Notes: generated from the sequence alone by a model not told the origin. Counted from the first letter of the stretch, positions 10,590 through 24,000 are shown. The stretch is 64,000 nucleotides of DNA from Juglans regia (GCF_001411555.2 NC_049909.1:13450686-13514685); one strand, 5' to 3'. Numbers and translations: made by a program.

Positions 10590-13500
10590 TTTTTTTATCA
10601 ATAAACAAATTTTTATTGATCAAAAGAGAGACAAAAATGCCCAAGTATACAGGACATATACAAGAGCAACGTCTAGGTGTGCTAGTTTAGAGATACAAGG
10701 AAATCATGAAGACTTGCCATGAAAATCAATTACAATCGATCAATGGAGTAAAGTATTGAAAAACAAAATTCTAATATCTTCCATTGATCTTCAAAGCATC
10801 TTGCATTCTGCTCCCTCCAATACACCACCATAGACAAATAGGTAACATATTCCATATGGATGCAATTTGAGAGTTGCCCCTAATACCTCTCCAAGAGGTT
10901 AAAAAATCACATACCCCTTTCGGCTTCACCCACGCTAACCCCGATTGTGCAAAGACTTCAGTCCACAAAGACATGACAATCTCACAATGTAGTAATAGAT
11001 GGCCAGTGGACTCTCCGCTCTTCTTACACATATAACACCAGTCCATAGCTATAATGTCACGTTTCCTCAGGTTATCTATAGTAAGAATCTTTCTCAAAGA
11101 GGTTGTCCATACAAAAAAAGCCGCCTTTAGAGGTGCCTTTGTCTTCCAAATACTCTTCCATGGGAACAGGTTTGAGTTGTGCATGATCAAGGAATGATAG
11201 AAAGAGAGGGCCGTAAAAACTCTCTTCTTAGAGGGGCGCCAATAAATCTTGTCTTCACCTTCCCCCGACACACGAGTGGAGTACACAAGGTCAGAAAAGG
11301 CCGAAAAGTCATCTATCTCCCAATCTTGTGCATCTCTAAGGAAAGTAAAGTGCCATTGGGGAAGGCCATTGGAAATGATAACTAAATATGCTATTAATGC
11401 TTCTTTCCTTCTTGCTAAGCCAGACTTACGGAAAAACTTCCTTGAGTGCCCGATCACCGCACCATAAGTCATGCCAAAATTTTACCTTCAGTCGGTTGCT
11501 GACTTTGAAGCAAGTATGTGTTGCATAAGTGTCCCACCCTCTTATAATATGTTTCCAAAGCCCAACTCCATGAGGCCCACTCACCACATTGGAACACCAC
11601 CCTCCCCATGATTCCCCTTTTGCATAAGTGTCCCACCTAGGGGTGTAACCGGTCCGATTCGACAGTCCAAGATGGACACCAATTATAATTATACATTATA
11701 TATAAATTTGACAGTCCAAGATGGACACCAAATATCTCAGTTTTATGGCAACTAAGATATTTGACAGTCCAAGATGGACACCAAACTCTCCACATTGGGT
11801 ACATACCCCACTAACACTACCCCTGATTCAGCCAAATTCACCTTCAACCCTGACACAACTTCAAAGCATAATAAGAGAGCCACCAATGCTCGAATTTGTT
11901 TATGTCTAGCCTCACACAAGATTAGAGTATCATCAGCAAACAATAAATGAGAAATGTTAAGCGAACCTGAAATTGTCTCTCCCACTGAGAATCCTGAAAG
12001 GAACTCGTCCCAACGGCCCCTGAAATCATCTTATTGAAAGCTTCCATCACAAAGACAAAGAGAAGCGAAGAAATAGGGTCCCCTTGTCACAAACCTCGGG
12101 AGCTTTTGAAAAAACCTTTTGATGTACTTTCACCAATACGGAGAAGCATGCCAAAGAGATACAATGATGGATCCAAGAAAACCATTTTGTGGCGGAGCAG
12201 CATCTCTCAAGCATATAAAGTAAGAAGCTCCAATTGACGTGATCATAAGTTTTCTCCATGTCTAACTTACATAGAAGTCCCGACTCTCCAGACATTCATT
12301 GGCTATAAGTACCGAGTCAAGGATTTGACTACCTTGAACAAATGCATTTTGAGGCTTCGAAATCAAGCTTTCCATCACCTTGCTCAACCTTTCACCAATA
12401 CTTTGGATAAAATCTTGTATAGCCCACCCACCAGACTAATGGGATGAAAATCTTTCACCTATACTACGCCGAGCTTTTTAGGAATGAGTGCTAAAAAGGT
12501 TGCATTAAGACTTTTCTCGAATCGCTCTCTTCCATGAAATTCATAGAAAACCTCCATATCATCTTTAAGCACATCTCAACACGTATGAAAAAAGGCCATG
12601 GAAAAGCCATTAGGGTCTGGCACTTTATCGATCGCCATACCCTTAACCACCAGCCTGACCTCTACCTCCTCAAAAGGCCTTTCGAGTCGTTCCAAAGCCT
12701 ATGGGTCAAGAACATAAAAAACCAGCCCATCGAGTCTCGACCTCCACTCAAACTGTTCTGAAAATAACTTATCATAGTAATTGACAATGTGGTCTGAGAT
12801 CTTGGTTTGGTTGGATGAGGCCGCCCCTTCTATCATCAGAGTATCTATAGCATTGTTTCGTCTGTGTGAGTTGGACACTTGGTGGAAAAACTTGGTGCAT
12901 CTATCCCCTTCCTTCAATCATAATGCTCGTGATTTTTGTCACCATTATATTTCTTCCAAAAGAGAAAACCGTTCAATGTCCACAATCACCTGGGATTTGC
13001 GGGCCCGCTCGATTTCAGAAAGAACCCTATCTTCTTCCACACCCTCCAAACCCTTAACGCCTCCAATAGAACAGTTTTTTGGCTCTCCACATACCAAACT
13101 CTTGCGTATTCCACTCCTTCAAGTAATTTTTCAAAGACTTTAATTTGCAGGCCAGAATATAACTAGAATTACCTTAGAAATGGTAAGAAGACCAGCATTG
13201 CCTTATTCTATCCAGAAAACCCTTTGACTTCAACCACATGTTCTCAAATTTGAAGTACCTTGGACCTCTTCGAATGCCCCCACAATTCAATAGAATGGGA
13301 AAGTGATCCGAACACAACCTGGGTAGTCTCTCCTAAATGAGATCCGGATAGTGTGCCTCCCAATCTGGTGAGATTAGAAATCTGTCTATCCTTGACCATG
13401 ATGGAAGATCTCGGTTGCTAGACCAAGTGAATGAGCCACTTGCAAGAGGAATATCCTGTAAATTCTGTTCAGAGATGAAATTAGAAAAATCTACCATGGG

Positions 13501-14463
13501 TGGGTTGAAACCCAAACCACCCGATCTCTCACTCAGAAAATGAATGATGTCGAAATCATCTCCAATACACCAAGGTAGGTCATACGCTTCTAATCCTGGC
13601 CAACTCATCCCAAAGTAAACTTCGAGACCGGTCAAGATTAGGCCCATAGACACCTGCAAAAGCCCACTGATAGCCATCTATGACATTCTTAAACGAGCAT
13701 GCTGCCACGTAATCCCCTAGAAAATCTTCCATTTTTTCCACCACTCTTTTATCCCACATTACTAGTATGCCCTCGGATGCTCCATTGGACAATAAATAAT
13801 GCCATCCCACTTTACTACAACCCCCACAAACTCCTAATGATATGAAGGGAAATAATTGATAGTTTCGTTTATGTAAACATACAATGTATACCTTCCATTT
13901 ACGGAGCTGATTTCTGACTATAAGATGTTTATCCTTCTCATTTAACCCCCTTACATTCCAAGGAACAATTTTTGGTTTCATAAAATCACTTCCTTTGCCC
14001 TTCCCCTCACTCTTCCTCGGTTAGAGCTCTTTCCACTTGCTCCATCATTCATTGTCCAGTCGAGCCTTTGGAGTTCTTTAGCTTGCTTCTTAGCTGAAGC
14101 GAGCTTCCTGGGTGATCTCGAACTATGCTTGCCAGCTTCTATGGCTGCAAAAAGGGTAATGAGCTAGCCCTCAAAACCATCACATAAAATTTTCACACTT
14201 TCTTGCATCACCTTTACCTTATTCATAACCCAATTTGAGGCCTGGAAATTACTGTTCTTATACGGGTGTAGGGATATCAGTGGAAATGAGTCTTCCCAAC
14301 AGGCATCTTCACACTCCAAAGGAGTTGTGTGTGTCGTCCCCACAATGTCTAACTCTTCTTTAGTCCCAAAGAATCTAGAAGGACTGTCACTTGCTGAGAA
14401 AAGATTATTATTACCTCCGTGTCAACCTCGCCACTCCTCACCTCTGTAGGATCATTCTTCCAA
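10590..14463 (-). mobile_element. 5'-truncated, broken L1-type LINE inside the hAT-like element
   Basis: It is bounded by a perfect 11-bp target duplication, TATAATAACAT, at 10579-10589 and 14464-14474; the poly-T at the left marks its 3' end. Read on the minus strand it has an endonuclease (about 13981-13333; [13 protein letters not shown]), a reverse transcriptase (about 12917-11752; HLLFADDTLILCEA retained) and a zinc-binding zf-RVT region (11472-10771; WCYMCKKSGESTGHLLLHCE). The frame is broken by several stops and frameshifts. The stretch between the FADD motif and zf-RVT is deleted and replaced by short repeats (11521-11790). Most of ORF1 is missing, so the copy is dead. Confidence 0.88.
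11638..11790. repeat. Three copies of a 22-bp unit with a hairpin spacer and a hAT-like end
   Basis: GACAGTCCAAGATGGACACCAA occurs near 11669, 11711 and 11764. The spacer between copies 2 and 3 is a hairpin: AAATATCTCAGTT pairs with AACTAAGATATTT at 12 of 13 positions. Just left of copy 1 is TAGGGGTGTAACCGGTCC, matching a hAT-like element terminus. An 18-bp direct repeat, TTGCATAAGTGTCCCACC, lies at 11521 and 11621. The cluster sits where the LINE coding region is deleted. Confidence 0.7.
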
Positions 14464-15237
14464 TATAATAACATGTAACACTACTGTATAATAACTAAAA
14501 ACCATAAATAAAAAACATATGGTTAAAACAAAGATTAAAACTGATTTAGGGTTTAAGTTAGGCCCTTAGGTTTTAAATTAGGGTTTAGAAAAAAAATTCA
14601 AAAGCCCAGTCCAAAAGGGGCAAAACGGCAGCCCAGCCCATGCAAAACGAATTCTTCTCATTTCGAATTGAGTATTATGTCTTTCCTAACATTAGCCACA
14701 CTCCTCCCCCTCGCCAACAACCTCTCTCTCAGGATCCCACCGGCGACTACACGACCCCTCTCTCCCTCTCTCTCTCTCTCTCTCTTATGGAGACCCAATA
14801 AGCCCCTCTCTCTCTTCTCCCTTCGTATTCTCTATCTCTTTTCCCATTGTCTTCACTCTCTATATCTCTCTTTTCTTTTGATTTTTTATTTTCTTTTAAA
14901 TTTTTTCAAGGTCTCAAGACTAACGAAGCTGCAAGAACTAAGAAGGTACTGAAAAATTTCGAGGGTGAGTTTTTTTTGAAATTTTGTGAATCTGTGTATT
15001 GATTTGAAAGTCCACAAAAAATTCTTTTTCAAAAAATGGCTAAATATGAAGCTAAGAAAAAAGCTCAATCAAAAAGCCCAAATTCGATTCTACTCTGACA
15101 AGTCGAAGTTGGATCGGAGTCTACAGGTGTCAGAGTTAAAGTTGGAAGTTAGATTCAACCTCCAACAAAATCGGAGTCGAAGTCAGAGTTAGGGCATTCC
15201 AACTCCGATAGTGTCGGTGCTCAGCCCTACAAAAATC

Positions 15238-17480
15238 ACTCAAACTTCTTCAACGAATCATTACCTAAGAGAAATGATATTTGCAGTCATAGAGTGTGCA
15301 AGTGCCGCACACTTATTTTGAAAAGTAAGTAAATATGAAATTTACATAAAAAAATAAAATAAAATAAAAATTAATTTTTTAATACAAAATTTTACTATTT
15401 TCTAAAAGAGAAAATCTCCAGGTCTGTAAATCTATTCTTGGGCTAAAAACAACCTCTAATAAGAGCTGGCCACGTAGCCCACCCATTTCACTAATAATGG
15501 GACGCAACACACCGAATAAAAAAAAAATTATACTCGTCTAACTCTCACCCTGCTCTCCCTCTCGCATCGAAGCCCCCTCTATGTTCTCTCACCCTCGTCG
15601 AACTGCATGGTGGTCTTATTAGGGACCCCGGTCTTGTCCCTAACACTAAGGACCACGAGCTCATCTTGGTAATGGTGGTGACCAAGTGATCTTGCCAATT
15701 TGCTTGGCCTTCAATAATGGTAGGTGTTTGGGTGATGGAATGATGATGGGATTGGGTAGGCTAAGTGTTTAGGGCTTGCAATTCAAGTGGACGACTAGGG
15801 TTTGTCTTGGTGAGTGGTGCCAAGTTGATGGAGGCTAGGGTTGAGTGGATGAGGTGAAGCTAGGGTTTCGGGTAGGAGGCAATTGGGGTTGCCGAAATTG
15901 GCTAATGGGAATTAGGGTTGTCGAATTAGGGTAGGGTGCATTAGGGTTGCCGAATGAGGGTAAGGTGCATTAGGGTTGGCGAGTTGGAGGTGGGTGGCTA
16001 GGTTGGACGGTTTTGGAAGGAGTCTAAGATGGAAGAAATCTTGGAGGGAATAAGGGAATTCGAATTGGGTAAGTGTGGAAGAGTCAAAAGTTGACTTGAG
16101 TGATTTTAGGGATGAGAGATTTAAGGAATTGAATGTGATTGTCAATTTCTTAGATCGGAAGAAGTCAAGACTCCTTAAAGGAATGAGTTTCCTTATAGGG
16201 CTTGAGGTGGGTGGCTAGGGTTTTATGGAGGCAAGTCTTATGGTGGCTGAATGTGGTAAGTGAAGGAATGAAAAGATGGAGCAATTAGGGTTCCTAAATT
16301 ATAGGAACACTAATATGGAAGGTGGAATGAGCTGCTAGGGAAAATTCAAATAAGGCAAGTGATTGCTGAAATTTGAATTTGAATGGACAATGATAATGTG
16401 TTTCGGCTAGAGCAAAGTTTGTGATGGATGAAGGGCAATTAAGGTAATGGTTCACTTATGGAAAGTAGGACAACTCTAGGGTTGGTCGAGTGGAGTATGT
16501 GGGATTGGAGGCAAGGTATATTTCGGCTAGGGCAAGTTGTATGAGTGAGGCAATTTATGGAAAGTTGTCAAACTTATGGAAAATATGACAAACACTAGGG
16601 TTGGTAAAAAATGAGGTTTGGATGGATTGGAAGAGCAACAATGAGATGAACACCAAAAACTCAATGAAGAACACCAAAAACTCAATGAAGAACACTCAAG
16701 AACAAAAGTAATAACACTTAAGAACTTGAATGAACAAAATGATAATAATTCAACAAATGATCCACGGATTTCACAAGAGTTGAATAAACCTCATTTGTTG
16801 AATAAAAATACAATCACACCTATCCACAGATTTCAAGGTGATGATGAAACAAGATAGATAATGGATTACACCTATTCACGAGTTGCAAGGTGTAGATTCT
16901 CTCCTTGGGGTTCACGGATGTTACCCAAGTAGCTCAAGTGCAAAAGCATCTCAAGTGCAAAAACATCGAAGTGTTCAAAAGAACAAGCCTAAACCGTCCA
17001 CAATGAGAAAATTATCAAATGATCAAAAATTCCTAATGCAAAGACTAAGGGTCCTATTTATAAGGATTACAACTTGGAAACTCCCAATTGATCACTTGGA
17101 AAATAAATAAATTAATTAAATTAAATAATAAGCAATAACATAGTTGGCATGGACCAAGTTGGTCCATGATATGCATGAGCCCATGGGTGGGCTAGGCTGG
17201 CCGATAGCTGGCAGGTTGGCTAGGCGTGTGGCTGACATGGCCCAGGCAGGGTGCCTGGGTGCTAGGGCGCTGGCCTGTGCTGGGCTGGGCGTGCGCGTGG
17301 GCGCTAGGCTGCGCGTGTTGGGCAGGCTGAGTGGGTTGGCCTGGTCACCAACCTCACTGGGCATCCTGGGCATGTCAAGGCAAGACCCATGGCATGTTCG
17401 TGGGCCTGCTTTAGGCTGTCCAGCCTTGTCTCGACATGGCTAGTGGCTTGGCCATGGGCCACAAAACATAGGATCCTACC

Positions 17481-17514
<34 letters not shown>

Positions 17515-18097
17515 AAATTCAGATGGATTATGGATTTGGAGTTTTTCAACATGGTGACGCATCGGACTGCGTGGTGGTTGACTGGTTGGCGTCGAGCTGC
17601 TTGCCTTTGGCGTCGAAATGGTTGTGGGTGGCTGTGTCGGGCTGCTTCTATTGGAGTCGGAATGGCTGTTGCTGGCGTCGAAATGGTTGTGAGTGGTTGT
17701 GGAATGGGTTGTTGGCGTGATCACACAGGAAGGGCGGCGATGGCTACAACGGGTATAGCAAAAAACAAGTAATAGACGTAAGGTTATGTACTGATGTTCT
17801 AATATAGTAATCCTTATTGTGTTATAGTATATAAAGTTGACGGGTCAAGATTTTATTAGTTGCTGATCTAAAGACTAATAAAGATTTTATTAGTTGTTGA
17901 TCTAATCGGTCGATACCGCTCCAAACCTGAACTCTTTCTAAAACAGTGAAATTATGACTTACTCCGAATCCAAACGAGTTTGGACACAGAAATTCAATAC
18001 AGAATACCTAACGCACGAAACCCGGGCATGGCCTTTTTTTTATTTCCCTGAGCTTTTACATGTGTGCTTCGTGAAAAGGCATTGAGAGGAAAGAAAA
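15238..18097. other. Repeat-like intergenic DNA and upstream region of the TPR gene
   Basis: About 15770-16520 repeats TAGGGTT/GGCTAGGGTT-like words in a degenerate way. About 16640-16700 holds two tandem copies of GAACACCAAAAACTCAATGAA. About 17144-17450 is an isolated GC-rich block (GGGCTGGGCGTGCGCG-like). About 17520-17760 repeats GCGTCGAAATGGTTGTGGGTGG-like units. Together these could be parts of an LTR retroelement, but no LTR pair, primer-binding site or protein domain is visible. The 17760-18097 part lies directly upstream of the TPR gene start and would contain its promoter; no clear TATA box was found. Confidence 0.45.
17484..17512. repeat. (CT)n microsatellite
   Basis: About 14 CT dinucleotides, flanked by the GC-rich block and CT-poor DNA. 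Confidence 0.9.
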
Positions 18098-21000
18098 ATG
18101 TCGGAATCCCGCCCAGTGACTGTAAAACCAGAAATCGGAACAGCAGAGAGCTCCGTAGAAGAGAACTCGAACTCGAACTCGAACTCGAAGAGACCTCCTA
18201 AGTTTGTCGTTCTAGCCGACCTCAACGTCGACCCTCCTGAAGCCGACGAGGACGATTCCATCCACGTTTCCGCCCCTGACCTCACCAGGTTCCTCCTCGT
18301 TCTCCTGTCTTATTTTCGTTTTCTTTTTACTGTTTTTTACCCTCTGTTTGATTGCCAGGAAAATTGATGTTTTGAATTTTTGCGCATACGAAACTTGGGG
18401 TGATACTAATTATAATTATAATCTCGATAAGCCGACTAGTTTTGGCGCACTCAGTTTGCCCTTCTCAGGTCGCAGACAATCTGAAACCTAACTAGACTTT
18501 CTTAGCAACGTAACAAAGTTTTTGAAAAGTTTCTATTTTCTTCCAAATCCTCCTGGAAAACATGCTTAGGAAAACTAAGATTCACTATAATGGGTCAATA
18601 GGTTGTATAATTACTCCGGAGTAATAAATTTTTTAATTTTGTGCAAAGAATAACATAGCTTAATGCTACTCTCTCTGTCTGGATTTCGATGATGTCATTG
18701 GCCATTTCTTTCTTTTGGTTTTACAATGTGTAGATTGGCTAATGATCGGAGCAGTTGAAGAGCGATTTGATTTTATTATGTGTAGGTTGGCTAATGGCGA
18801 GAGCAGTCAAGATAAGTGTACGGTAATGTGCAATGACAGTGAGGCCATGGAAGGTGAGGTTAAACGTTCAAACAAATTGGGTAAATGTCGTTCAAGAAAT
18901 AATAAGGCAGATTGCTCTCTTGATTGTGGAGGGGATGCTGATGGTGATCAGCATGGTCAAGGGGTTCCTTCTTCACGTGAGGAAAAAGTTAGCAGCCTTA
19001 AAACCGTGAGTTCCCTATAGGCTGTTAATTACTCTTTTTTGTTTGTGCCAGTATTTTTTTTTTCATTTTTAATGTACTTTTTTCCTGCTCCCCCACCCAA
19101 TATTCGGTTTCTCTGCGTGTGTGTGTTGCACGCATGTTTATGTACATGTAATTTTATAGGTCTCTGCTTTTTTAAATTTGTTTCCTTCTGCCTGACTATA
19201 ATGGTGGCAGGCTCAATTAAATTTCTTTGCAGAAATTTTACCAACCTTTTCCCCTGGCTGCTTTTTGTGCTTTGAAGGAATGTTTACTATGATTTACAAT
19301 GAGGCAATACATATAATTACTCCTCCATGTAACTGTTTCTAGTTCTTAAATAGGTGTTTTCACATGTATACTTCCAGCTATGCATATTTTCTTTATCAAT
19401 GAAATAATTTATTACTTATAAAAAAAAAAAAAAAATTACTCCATTTATTTTTTTAATTGTTTATGTTATACCTATAGAATACAATAAATCTTAAGGACTC
19501 TGGGTATGCTTGTCCGATTCCCTTGTTACTATGACTCGCATATTAATGTCAGTTTCAGCTGCATTATCTTGGCTATGGTGACTCTTTTGGATTTCCACTG
19601 CCCATGTTTTATAATGAGCATTCTACAAAAAAATTATTAAATCATTACTCCAGTCTGTTCCACTCATGTTAGAACGCTGCTTACATTCCCTTTTGTGAAT
19701 CATATAATTGTTTACTTTGTCAGGTATAATTGTGTATGTGGCAGAAAAGCAGTATCGTTGGCTGTCTTGTACTCATACAATTCATACTGTCTCATACATT
19801 CTTAAAGTTTTCTGTGATCGAATTCTTGATGCACTCAGTTCATACTTGTAGGGGTTAGTTCATGTTGCAAGGAAGATGCCCAAAAATGCTCATGCTCATT
19901 TCATACTTGGCCTTATGTACCAAAGGTTGGGTCAACCTCAGAAGGTAGGATTTTGAATTTGCTGAGCTTTCAACTTTGCATCAATATGCATGCTGAAACC
20001 TTCATCAAGTTAGAATATTATTAGGCAGTTTCGGCATATGAGAAGGCAACGGAGATCTTGCTCCGCCCTGAGGCAGAGATCGATAGGCCAGATCTTCTTT
20101 CATTGGTTCAAATTCATCATGCACAGGTGCAGTAATCCTGATAACTATAGTGTAGTTTCCAGTTACATAAGCTTTTATTATTTTGTTTATTTATTTTCTA
20201 CTATGAACTGAATGATCCAAATATGGCTAATCTGGTTACCATGTTTTTTTTGTCCAACTGTAGTGTTTAATAGTAGAAAGTTCAGTGGATAGCAATTCAG
20301 ATAAAGAAATTGAACCCAAAGAGCTTGAGGAGATTCTTTCTAAACTGAAAGAATCAATGCAATCAGATATTAGACAGGCCGCTTTATGGAATTCCCTAGG
20401 CTTGATACTTCTGAAAAGTGGTCGTCTACAGGTATACATATGGTGCTTGGTTTTGTTCACAGTTGCATATTCTCCTTTTGTAATCTGATATGGACTTTGT
20501 TATTTCCTGTAGAGTGCTATTACGATTCTATCATCTTTGTTGGCAGTTGCCCCTGACAATTATGATTGCCTTGGAAACCTTGGTATTGCTTACCTTCAAA
20601 AGTAAGGTTGAATTATTATACCATCAATATTGTGTAACCTCCTGTAATTTACTGCTTCCTTCATTTTGCTCTGTGGCGGTAGACTGGTCATTAATATAAA
20701 TTTATATCCCAGCAATACTATTTCAAAGAAAATTAAAACCAAATAAAATGAGCTGCTGGAGGATTGCCGATGGCATTTCATAGTAATCCCACAAAAGATT
20801 CTGTCATCTTTAATGCAGTTGCCTCTGACAACTATGGTTGTGTTGGAAACCTTGGGGGATTGCTTACCTGTAGGGGTGAATTATTATACCATCCATCTTT
20901 TGTAACCTCCTATAATTTTCTGTTTCCTTCATTCTTGTTCATCAATATAAATCGCCACTTGAGTATGTCTCCAGCTGCTCATCTTTCTTGGTCTTATACA

Positions 21001-24000
21001 TTTTCTTTGCAATAATATTCTGGGATGTAACACACACAAGGCTTTATGAGGAAGGGAATGGCCTTTGTAGTGTGTTTTTTTTTTCAGTGTCATTAAAGTT
21101 TCTCCTTTTACAACCAGTGCTCCTTTCACATGGAAATAGTGCTGATTACTCTACCCTGCAGTGGAAACTTGGATCTATCAGAAAAATGTTTTCAGCAGTT
21201 ACTCCTAAAGGATCAAAATCATCCTGCTGCCTTAATAAACTATGCTGCCCTTATTTTATGTAAATATGGATCGGTTGTAGCAGGTATGCTTTTGAAGAGC
21301 TTGACTTCATGTTAGATGAATTCTACTTTTATCTTTATTCATTTTGCTCATTCTGTAAATTTGTACAATTCTGGTAGATACATTGCAATCTTTAAGGAAT
21401 GGTTCTTTATGTTATTATTAATGTGAAATGGTTGAAAAAGCCTTAATGAATCATTTCTATATTCCTAAATTCTTAGGTGCTGGCGCAAATGCTGGTGAAG
21501 GTGCGTCCTTAGAGCAGGTTACAGCTGTCAATGTTGCAAAGGAGTGTTTGCTAGCAGCATTAAAAATAGATCCAAAAGCTGCACATATATGGGCAAACCT
21601 TGCCAATGCATATTTTGTGATGGGTGATCATAGAAGTTCTGGCAAGTGCTTGGAGAAGGTGCTCATGGCTCATTGCTAAAGTTGTTTATAAGTTATTTTT
21701 GAGGTTGCCAATTGACCTTCTTATTCTTACTGGAAGATTTTCTTCTTGGGGCCTGATAATAAATATTGGATAGCTACGTATTTGCTTGCCTTTACTTCAG
21801 AAGCAAATAATACTAGTTCTTGCCTTTACTTCAGAAGCAAATAATACTAGTTCTTTACTTATTTGAACAGAGTTTGTCTGCTCTCTTTAACATGTGGTTT
21901 TCATTTGACTTAATTTCCTCTTACTGTTGTTCTTTAGGCAGCAAAGTTGGAGCCCAATTGCATGTCTACGCGATATGCTGTTGCAGTTCACCGAATTAAG
22001 GATGCAGAAAGGTCTCAAGATCCTAGTGAACAGCTTTCTTGGGCTGGAAATGAGATGGCTTCTATAATAAGAGATGGAGATTCTGTTCTGCTTGATCTTC
22101 CAGTGGCATGGGCAGGGCTTGCCATGGTTCACAAAGCACAACATGAGATTACTGCTGCATTTGAAACTAAGCAGACTGAGTTGTCGGAGGTGAAAGATCG
22201 TGCTGTTAACAGCCTAAAGCAGGTATTTTTCTGGCTTTTCAGAATAACTTTTGCACAAAAGAGCCCTTCTTGTATGCTCTTGATATATTTCCTAAGAGTA
22301 ATTAGTCAATGATGCATGACAGAAGGAGCTTCTCATGTAGTGTATTCTACCATGTACTGTACTTACATCCGAGTTAACCTTAAACAGTTTAGATATTTAT
22401 AGAATATTTATTTAATGATATGCATACTTTTTTTTTTTGGGGTGGGGGTCATAGGAGTCTATTTCATGAATGCAAATTAAGAATTTATGAACAGATTTGT
22501 TGCTAATGTTCTGCATATTAAACATACGTAAAAAGTCTTTGGAGATTTTGTATTAATGCAATGGTTATAACTTATAAAATTTTTTTATGTAAGTATTCAA
22601 TGGTTATAAGTTGACAACTTGACAGACAATAATAAATCACTTCCCTTAGCCTTTGTAGTGGCATATTTTCTGCACTGATCTCATACAATTTTTACTCTTA
22701 AGAATGAGATTTGGAAGACAATAATTTATGTCATTTGTTTGACTAATGTTCATCGATCTTACCTAATAGAATTAAGGGGGGAAAGTACATCTTGCACCCA
22801 AATAATCTATTTCATTTGCTTAAGTAATAGTTCACCAGTCTTGCTAATAGAATTTAAGGGGAGAGTACATTTTGCACCCCCCTAATTACCATTTGTTTTT
22901 CAATTTGTGCCCCAAACTACCACTTTTTGACAATTTTTATCGTCAATCATAATTTGACTGTCAAGATTATGCTACATATCCCATTTTTGACCCGCTGTGC
23001 CACATATCCCATTTTTAATTGATCATACCAGTCAGATTTAAACTGATGGTGCAAATTGTCAAAAAGTGGTAGTTTGGGGTGCAAACTGATGGTTTTGATA
23101 ATTTGGGGTGTAAATTCATAGAGTGATTGATTGTTTTTTCTATGAGAAAAGCTTCAAATCGGATGAGGTGCAAATGTAAGATTTACACCCTTAAATTAGA
23201 GATAGACACGTAAATGATTTCATAAATTTGCCCTAAAACCGGTCAGATACTATTTTTTTTTTTTCCTGTCGCTCTCTCCCTCTCCTGCTCTCAACAAACT
23301 CTCTCTCCTCACTCAGCAAACTCTCTCTATCTCTCTTTGCAAGCTCTCTCTCCCCTCAGCAAACTCCCTCTCTCTCAAGCTCTTTTTCTCCTCACTCTAA
23401 GCAATCTCTCTCTCTCTCTCTCTTCAACCTCGATTTTCTGTAGGTCTCTCTCTCCTCAACAAAGTCTCTCTCTCTCTTCTCGCTTTGTTAGAAATTAAGC
23501 CGGAAGAAATGAAATTCATCAGATAGAGTTGGATTCGTTGTGGGCGATTACTGGGGCTTTATTATTGGGTGGCTGGGTATTTGTGTTTTGGTTTGTGAAG
23601 AGAGTGAACGAGTGGTATTATATGGGTAGAATGGGAGAAATGGCATCTCTTCTCCTCTTGGTCATTTGGTTTTCTTCAACTGTCCAGGTGATTTGGGTTT
23701 GTCTTAATAAATTTGCAGTCTCATTGAAAGGCCGACAAGCTTGAGGAGTGTGAGAGAGCTTGAGAGAAATCTCCATGGTGGAGACGGGCTTCAGCTGTGT
23801 GACTACGTTGCTCCACATTTCGTTTTATCTGCTGCAGTTGTGTCTATGGTAATAAAATTAAAGAAGCAACGTGGCTATGTCTCATTGAAGGGTGTAAATT
23901 TCACTTAAACACCACGTCCGGCCCAAAGACCCTCTCTTTTTTTATAAGTAGAGTGATTGATAGTTTCTTTTTTTTTTTATATACAAGTATATATCTTTTG

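Larger units (their letters stand above)
10220..15229. mobile_element. hAT-like element (about 1.1 kb) split by a LINE
   Basis: The left end TAGGGCTGAGC (from 10220) and the right end GCTCAGCCCTA (to 15229) are perfect 11-bp inverted repeats. They are flanked by 8-bp near-identical target duplications, CAAACATC (10212-10219) and CAAAAATC (15230-15237). TAGGG-type ends with 8-bp duplications fit hAT. The AT-rich left part resembles 3721-4560. The right part (14475-15229) contains CT-rich, gene-leader-like cargo at 14690-14890. No transposase is visible. A LINE occupies 10590-14463. Confidence 0.7.

Noticed and set aside
15912..16520. Interstitial telomere-like array from repeated TAGGGTT words
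   Set aside because: Words are irregularly spaced and degenerate, not tandem TTTAGGG; more like a decayed LTR or other repeat.
16649..16700. CRISPR-like short repeats
   Set aside because: Only two adjacent 21-bp copies without spacers in a plant nuclear context; a simple tandem duplication.
17144..17443. GC-rich ORFs on both strands
   Set aside because: Open only because of high GC repeats; no domain and no upstream or downstream exons.
20764..21015. Extra TPR exon between exons 6 and 7
   Set aside because: Sequence duplicates exon 6 but is frame-shifted and has a damaged donor; joining exon 6 directly to 21162 keeps the frame.
23529..23744. Membrane-protein-like ORF (tryptophan/leucine-rich)
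   Set aside because: It needs a non-ATG start, lies in TIR-element cargo inside an intron, and matches no family.
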